Assembly (NCBI GenBank): GCA_028292565.1
Contig: JAQGMD010000156.1
Coordinates: forward strand, 1-10,752
Source of the DNA: Burkholderia sp.
GTDB lineage: Bacteria; Pseudomonadota; Gammaproteobacteria; Burkholderiales; Burkholderiaceae
Reading direction: 5' to 3'
DNA length: 10,752 nt
Shown here piece by piece: positions 7,413 to 10,752 of this stretch. The notes under the pieces were generated by a model. The model saw nothing but the letters and a program-made list of their open reading frames with translations. It ran no database searches and had not been told where the DNA came from. A program made the position numbers and the translations under genes. How positions within the stretch are numbered: position 1 is the first letter of the stretch; every line of letters begins with the position of its first letter.

Positions 7413-7516
7413 GACGGTGTTCCGCGCAAATAGCGTGTGCGACTTTTCACCGGCTGGATGAGGAAGGTTTTTGCAGGTACCGGCGTATGCATTGCATCAT
7501 ACGGAAAGAAAACTCC

Positions 7517-7538
7517 GGCGGGTCAGTTCAGACCCGCC
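7517..7538 (-). terminator. Probable terminator of the ferritin-like gene (also REP-like)
   Basis: A perfect 8-bp stem, GGCGGGTC and GACCCGCC, encloses a 6-base loop. On the minus strand the stem is followed after GGAG by TTTTCTTT, which fits an intrinsic terminator for the gene ending at 7636, 98 bp upstream. On the plus strand no T-run follows, so it would not be a good intrinsic terminator for ylqF. The stem also resembles the palindrome at 191-214, so it may be a repeat element recruited as a terminator. Confidence 0.5.
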
Positions 7539-7563
7539 CTGCGAAAGTCACCGGGGCGCATCG
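7517..7563. repeat. REP-like composite palindrome, copy 2
   Basis: The palindrome at 7517-7538 is followed 15 bases on by GGGCGCATCG (7554-7563), the exact complement of the CGATGCGCCC core at 177-186 and 9066-9075. Copy 1 read on the minus strand has the same order and the shared run CCGCCCT after its palindrome. The rest of the 223-bp gap 7413-7635 holds only a short near-tandem ATACCGCG doublet (7592-7609) and no gene I can support. Confidence 0.45.
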
Positions 7564-7635
7564 TGTAGCGTCGGATGTTTGGCATCTCGTAATACCGCGC
7601 GATACCGCGGTGGCATGAATGGCCAGATTGCGCGC

Positions 7636-8883
7636 CTACGGAGCCAGTCGGCCCGCCAAAGCGTACAACTGCTTTGCAAGCTTCGGGTCGATGGCAGGCA
7701 CCCAGTTCGCAGCTGCTTCGATCTCCCCGGCGATCTCGCGCGCCCGCTCAGCCAGCAACGCCGGCCCGGCCTCCCGCTGCGGCAGCGCCAACGTGCTCCT
7801 CGGCAGATGGAAGTTCATTCCCGCCGTCTTCCCGTCGTTACCTGCCGGCAGTGTGGTCAGCACCACTGCCAGCGATTTCACCACCGACATGACCTCGATC
7901 GCGCTGTCGATCTCCGAGCCCCGTTGCGCGGTGGTGCCGACCCCGAACCCGCTCGCAAGCAGCCTCAGCATCAACCCGTAGGCCGCGTTCGCCAGGTCCA
8001 GCACTCGCGCGGCCGCTCGCGCCGTCACCTGTATGCCCGCGGCGTCGGCAATTGGCCGCAGCATTAGCGGGTCGTCGAGCACCGGACGATGCGGCACGAA
8101 GCCGGGATCGTCGCGAAGAAGGGTGTCGTACTCGTCCCGTATCGCGCGGAAACGCGCATAGTGCGATTGTTCGGCATCCGAGCGCGCGCCTTCGCCTTGT
8201 TCAATGATGGTCGCGATGGCTGCCTGCGCGCTGGCCATGTCGGTCACCGCGTGGAAACCGTCGAACGACAGCAGTGCCTCGTCTACCTGCGCCTTGGGGT
8301 CGCCCAGGAATAGCGCGCCCTCGCTCAGCCGTTCGGCCAGCTCCGTGAAGCCGTGCTCAATGCCTCGGTACAGGTGGCCGACCGTGTCATAGTCTTCCGC
8401 CGTCGGGGTAAGCCGGTTGAAGCCGCTGTGGCGCTCGTATTCGATCGGCGGCTCATAGCCGGGCGCCGGCTCCATCGGCACACCCTCTGGCCTCTCCAGG
8501 TACACGAAATGCTCGGCGGTGGCACGGCTGAACGGCGCCAGTCTCACCACGATCGAGGACGGATGGTAGCCTGGCAGCACCGGAAAGTTCTGCCGCCGGA
8601 AGTGCGGGGGCGATCCGATGCTCATCAACAAATTGCTGACCAGCGCCAGGTGCAGCATTTCCTCCATCGCCACGCCGTGGATATGACCGCGCCAGCGGTC
8701 CACTGCTGCAAGCTGCTCCGGTGTGATGCCCTCGTCGACATGCTGCTTCAGGCTCCACGCGGCGTACAGGTAGCTGCACATCAGGCCGTGCTCGATCTCG
8801 GCCGCTTCGGTCAGGAGGTAGATCAGTTGTTCGCGGTCGTTCACGCGCACCGGCGTGGCGTCGACCTTCGCGGTGTCCGTCAT
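7636..8883 (-). CDS. Ferritin-like domain protein, VioB/iminophenyl-pyruvate dimer synthase type
   Basis: The 415-residue protein begins with a ferritin-like helical bundle of the type found in VioB/RebD/StaD, which couple oxidised aromatic amino acids in indolocarbazole and violacein synthesis. Candidate metal ligands are Glu29/Glu31-His32 in EAAEIEHGL, Glu74-Glu75 and His78 in AMEEMLHLALVSNLL, and a later IIEQGEG (226-232) with SHYARFRAI (240-248). The remaining part (about 260-415) is helical and not recognised. No amino-acid oxidase or other violacein gene is nearby, so this is a stand-alone member whose reaction is unknown. A longer frame opens at 8958, but the ATG at 8883 has a good Shine-Dalgarno, AAGGA (complement at 8890-8894), 6 bases away, and starts the conserved part. 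It has its own likely promoter and terminator, so it is probably monocistronic. Confidence 0.85.
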   Translation of the reverse strand: MTDTAKVDATPVRVNDREQLIYLLTEAAEIEHGLMCSYLYAAWSLKQHVDEGITPEQLAAVDRWRGHIHGVAMEEMLHLALVSNLLMSIGSPPHFRRQNFPVLPGYHPSSIVVRLAPFSRATAEHFVYLERPEGVPMEPAPGYEPPIEYERHSGFNRLTPTAEDYDTVGHLYRGIEHGFTELAERLSEGALFLGDPKAQVDEALLSFDGFHAVTDMASAQAAIATIIEQGEGARSDAEQSHYARFRAIRDEYDTLLRDDPGFVPHRPVLDDPLMLRPIADAAGIQVTARAAARVLDLANAAYGLMLRLLASGFGVGTTAQRGSEIDSAIEVMSVVKSLAVVLTTLPAGNDGKTAGMNFHLPRSTLALPQREAGPALLAERAREIAGEIEAAANWVPAIDPKLAKQLYALAGRLAP

Positions 8884-8915
8884 CGGATGTCCTTGGCTCG
8901 GTGGGGAAGCGGTCG

Positions 8916-8942
8916 ATTGTAGCAGCGGCTCTGTACCTGCAA
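8916..8942 (-). promoter_or_regulatory. Candidate sigma-70 promoter of the ferritin-like gene
   Basis: On the minus strand TTGCAG (complement 8937-8942) and TACAAT (complement 8916-8921) are separated by 15 bp, shorter than the ideal 17. The -10 is strong and would start RNA near 8909, giving a leader of about 25 nt that includes the AAGGA ribosome site. A TTGACG lies further upstream but is 31 bp from the -10, too far to pair with it. Confidence 0.42.
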
Positions 8943-8972
8943 GTTTGCCTAACGTCAATCGGCGTCTTCATG

Positions 8973-9079
8973 CCCCTACGCACAGTGGGGTAGGGCGCAC
9001 CGTATGCGCCGGCTGTTTTGCATTACGTGTCGCCTCGCGCATGTGTTCACCCATCCGGCGCATCACGATGCGCCCGACG
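8973..9079. repeat. Cluster of GC-rich palindromes, REP-like copy 3
   Basis: The 300-bp gap between the ferritin-like gene and groEL carries several inverted repeats in a row. They are CCCC/GGGG (8973-8976 with 8987-8990), GGCGCA/TGCGCC around CCGTA (8994-9010), and GGCGCATC/GATGCGCC around AC (9057-9074). The last includes the core CGATGCGCCC followed by GACG (9066-9079), matching 177-190 at 13 of 14 bases. TAGGGCG at 8991-8997 also recurs at 191-197. No reading frame here looks protein-like. The cluster lies between the promoter region of the ferritin-like gene and the groEL terminator. Confidence 0.48.
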
Positions 9080-9097
9080 ACTTCTGCGCCCCCAAAG

Positions 9098-9123
9098 AAA
9101 AAGCCCGCCGAAGCGAGCTTTTT
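9098..9123 (-). terminator. Rho-independent terminator of groEL (UUCG tetraloop)
   Basis: On the minus strand an 11-bp stem, AAAAAGCTCGC and GCGGGCTTTTT with one G-U pair, closes on a C(UUCG)G tetraloop, which is unusually stable. The T-run continues as TTTTTCTTT. It lies 60 bp past the groEL stop codon and is in the right orientation. The flanking A/T runs also make it a plausible terminator in the other direction, although no plus-strand gene approaches it. Confidence 0.9.
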
Positions 9124-9183
9124 CATCAGTTGCCTGAGGCACAGGAACCAGGTTTTCTGATCCCCGACCTCCGTCCCTGATAC

Positions 9184-10752
9184 TTACATCATACCTTCCA
9201 TACCACCCATACCGCCCATGCCGCCCATACCACCCATGCCGCCGCCAGCTGGTTTGTCTTCAACCAGTTCAGCAACCATGCAATCGGTAGTGAGCATCAG
9301 GGAAGCGATCGATGCAGCGTTTTGCAGCGCCGAACGAGTCACTTTGGCCGGATCCAGCACGCCCATTTCGACCAGGTCGCCGTAGGTGTCGTTGGCAGCG
9401 TTGTAACCGTAGTTACCTTTGCCTTCGAGAACCTTGTTGACGACAACCGACGGCTCTTCGCCGGCGTTGGCGACGATCATGCGCATTGGCTCTTCCATTG
9501 CACGCAGAACGATACGGATGCCTGCGTCCTGATCAGGGTTGTCGCCCTTGATCTGGATGTTTGCGCGAGCGCGCAGCAGCGCGACGCCGCCGCCAGGAAC
9601 GATGCCTTCTTCGACTGCCGCACGAGTTGCGTGCAGCGCGTCTTCCACGCGGGCTTTCTTCTCTTTCATTTCGACTTCGGTCGCAGCGCCAACCTTGATC
9701 ACTGCCACACCGCCGGCGAGTTTTGCAACGCGCTCTTGCAGTTTTTCGCGATCGTAGTCCGAGCTTGCTTCTTCGATTTGGGCACGGATCTGCTTGACGC
9801 GGCTTTCGATTGCGACAGGCTGGCCGGCACCGTCGATGATGATGGTGTTTTCCTTGCCCACTTCGATGCGCTTGGCTTGGCCCAGTTCGTTCAGCGTTAC
9901 TTTTTCGAGAGTCAGGCCGACTTCTTCAGCGATCACCTGGCCGCCGGTCAGGACGGCGATATCTTCCAGCATGGCCTTGCGACGGTCGCCGAAACCAGGC
10001 GCCTTGACGGCACCGGTCTTCAGGATGCCGCGGATGTTGTTGACCACCAGGGTTGCCAGTGCTTCGCCTTCGATGTCTTCGGCGACGATCACCAGCGGAC
10101 GGCCGGCTTTCGCGACTTGCTCGAGTACCGGCAGCAGGTCACGGATGTTCGAGATCTTCTTGTCGCACAGCAGGACGAACGGGTACTCGTGGACGGCGAC
10201 TTGCTGTTCCGGGGTGTTGATGAAGTACGGCGACAGGTCGCCGCGGTCGAACTGCATGCCTTCCACGATGTCCAGCTCGTCGTTCAGCGACTTGCCGTCT
10301 TCCACGGTGATCACGCCTTCCTTGCCCACTTTTTCCATCGCTTCAGCGATGCGCTCGCCGATCGAGTAGTCGGAGTTGGCGGAAATGGCGCCAACCTGGG
10401 CGATTTCCTTGGTGGTGGTGCATGGCTTGGAAATCTTGGCCAGCTCTTCCACGGTAGCGGTGACTGCCTTGTCGATGCCGCGCTTCAGGTCCATCGGGTT
10501 CATGCCGGCGGCAACGAACTTCATGCCTTCGCGCACGATGGCTTGTGCCAGCACGGTTGCGGTGGTGGTGCCGTCGCCGGCGTTGTCGCTGGTTTTCGAA
10601 GCGACTTCCTTGACCATCTGCGCGCCCATGTTCATGAGCTTGTCTTTGAGTTCGATTTCTTTCGCAACCGAGACGCCGTCCTTGGTCACGGTCGGGGCGC
10701 CGAACGAGCGCTCGAGCACGACGTTGCGGCCTTTCGGGCCCAGGGTGACTTT
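9184..10752 (-). CDS. groEL: Chaperonin GroEL, N-terminus outside window
   Basis: GroEL is the 60-kDa chaperonin subunit that forms a double heptamer ring and folds proteins with GroES using ATP. The frame is open to the window edge. The first visible residue is the Lys of [20 protein letters not shown], matching about residue 28 of E. coli GroEL, so roughly 27 residues are missing and the full length would be near 549. The nucleotide-site motif [12 protein letters not shown] is present, as are equatorial, intermediate and apical domains without gaps. The C-terminus has the flexible Gly-Gly-Met tail that projects into the ring cavity, here ending GGMEGMM. The GTG at 10719 is an internal Val codon, not the start. 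groES is expected just upstream, beyond the window. The reading frame is intact throughout. Confidence 0.98.
   Translation of the reverse strand, partial: KVTLGPKGRNVVLERSFGAPTVTKDGVSVAKEIELKDKLMNMGAQMVKEVASKTSDNAGDGTTTATVLAQAIVREGMKFVAAGMNPMDLKRGIDKAVTATVEELAKISKPCTTTKEIAQVGAISANSDYSIGERIAEAMEKVGKEGVITVEDGKSLNDELDIVEGMQFDRGDLSPYFINTPEQQVAVHEYPFVLLCDKKISNIRDLLPVLEQVAKAGRPLVIVAEDIEGEALATLVVNNIRGILKTGAVKAPGFGDRRKAMLEDIAVLTGGQVIAEEVGLTLEKVTLNELGQAKRIEVGKENTIIIDGAGQPVAIESRVKQIRAQIEEASSDYDREKLQERVAKLAGGVAVIKVGAATEVEMKEKKARVEDALHATRAAVEEGIVPGGGVALLRARANIQIKGDNPDQDAGIRIVLRAMEEPMRMIVANAGEEPSVVVNKVLEGKGNYGYNAANDTYGDLVEMGVLDPAKVTRSALQNAASIASLMLTTDCMVAELVEDKPAGGGMGGMGGMGGMGGMEGMM
9202..9246 (-). repeat. 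In-gene tandem repeat coding the GroEL GGM tail
   Basis: Four consecutive 9-bp units of the form (A/G)CC(A/G)CCCAT encode Gly-Gly-Met repeats, followed by GCC codons for Gly. This is the normal C-terminal tail of group I chaperonins. The unit sequences vary at third positions, suggesting selection on the protein rather than recent slippage. Confidence 0.85.

Noticed and set aside
7471..8067. 198-codon plus-strand frame opposite the 3' end of the ferritin-like gene
   Set aside because: It is Arg/His/Gln-rich with no domain and mostly antisense to a gene with a good ribosome site.
9202..9246. Short regular repeats as a possible CRISPR or microsatellite
   Set aside because: The 9-bp units encode the known Gly-Gly-Met tail of GroEL and have no spacers.
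10717..10719. GTG as the groEL start codon
   Set aside because: The frame stays open to the window edge and the residues before it ([11 protein letters not shown]) are conserved GroEL sequence.

Overview
The window is about 10.7 kb of GC-rich chromosomal DNA. Its gene content and protein style (GroEL, YlqF, a MoxR/DUF58/TgpA cluster, a class II-type deacetylase) suggest a betaproteobacterium, probably Burkholderiales and perhaps Oxalobacteraceae. The phylum-level guess is fairly firm; the family is impression only. Coding density is high. I see no tRNA, rRNA, CRISPR, insertion sequence, integrase or phage gene.

Layout. Bases 1-51 hold the tail of a plus-strand gene. Bases 52-265 are non-coding, with a striking pair of palindromes (108-146) and a REP-like palindrome (177-214). 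From 5360 down to 266 runs a tight minus-strand operon: moxR-type AAA+ ATPase, DUF58 protein, TgpA-type membrane transglutaminase, and the lytic murein transglycosylase mltB. Junction spacings are +3, +5 and an overlap of 4 or 10 bases. A 133-bp divergent spacer separates this operon from a plus-strand pair: a zinc-dependent histone-deacetylase-like amidohydrolase (5494-6435) and the circularly permuted GTPase ylqF/rbgA (6495-7412). A minus-strand monocistronic gene for a VioB-type ferritin-like protein (7636-8883) converges on ylqF, with a terminator-like hairpin between them. The window ends inside groEL on the minus strand (9184-10752, about 27 N-terminal residues missing), followed by a textbook UUCG-loop terminator.

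How the genes fit together. MoxR, DUF58 and TgpA form a widely conserved set. The ATPase is thought to act as a chaperone or remodeller for the membrane DUF58 and TgpA partners. Coupling to MltB, a peptidoglycan-cleaving lipoprotein, points this copy toward cell-envelope maintenance. The other genes are housekeeping (ylqF in large-subunit ribosome assembly, groEL in folding) or single accessory enzymes of unknown substrate (deacetylase, ferritin-like protein).

I found no clear undescribed multi-gene system. The most unusual signals are non-coding: an orphan double operator at 108-146, with dyad centres 21 bp apart, that does not sit in front of any visible gene; and a family of composite palindromes sharing a CGATGCGCCC core, present in three separate intergenic gaps and in no gene.
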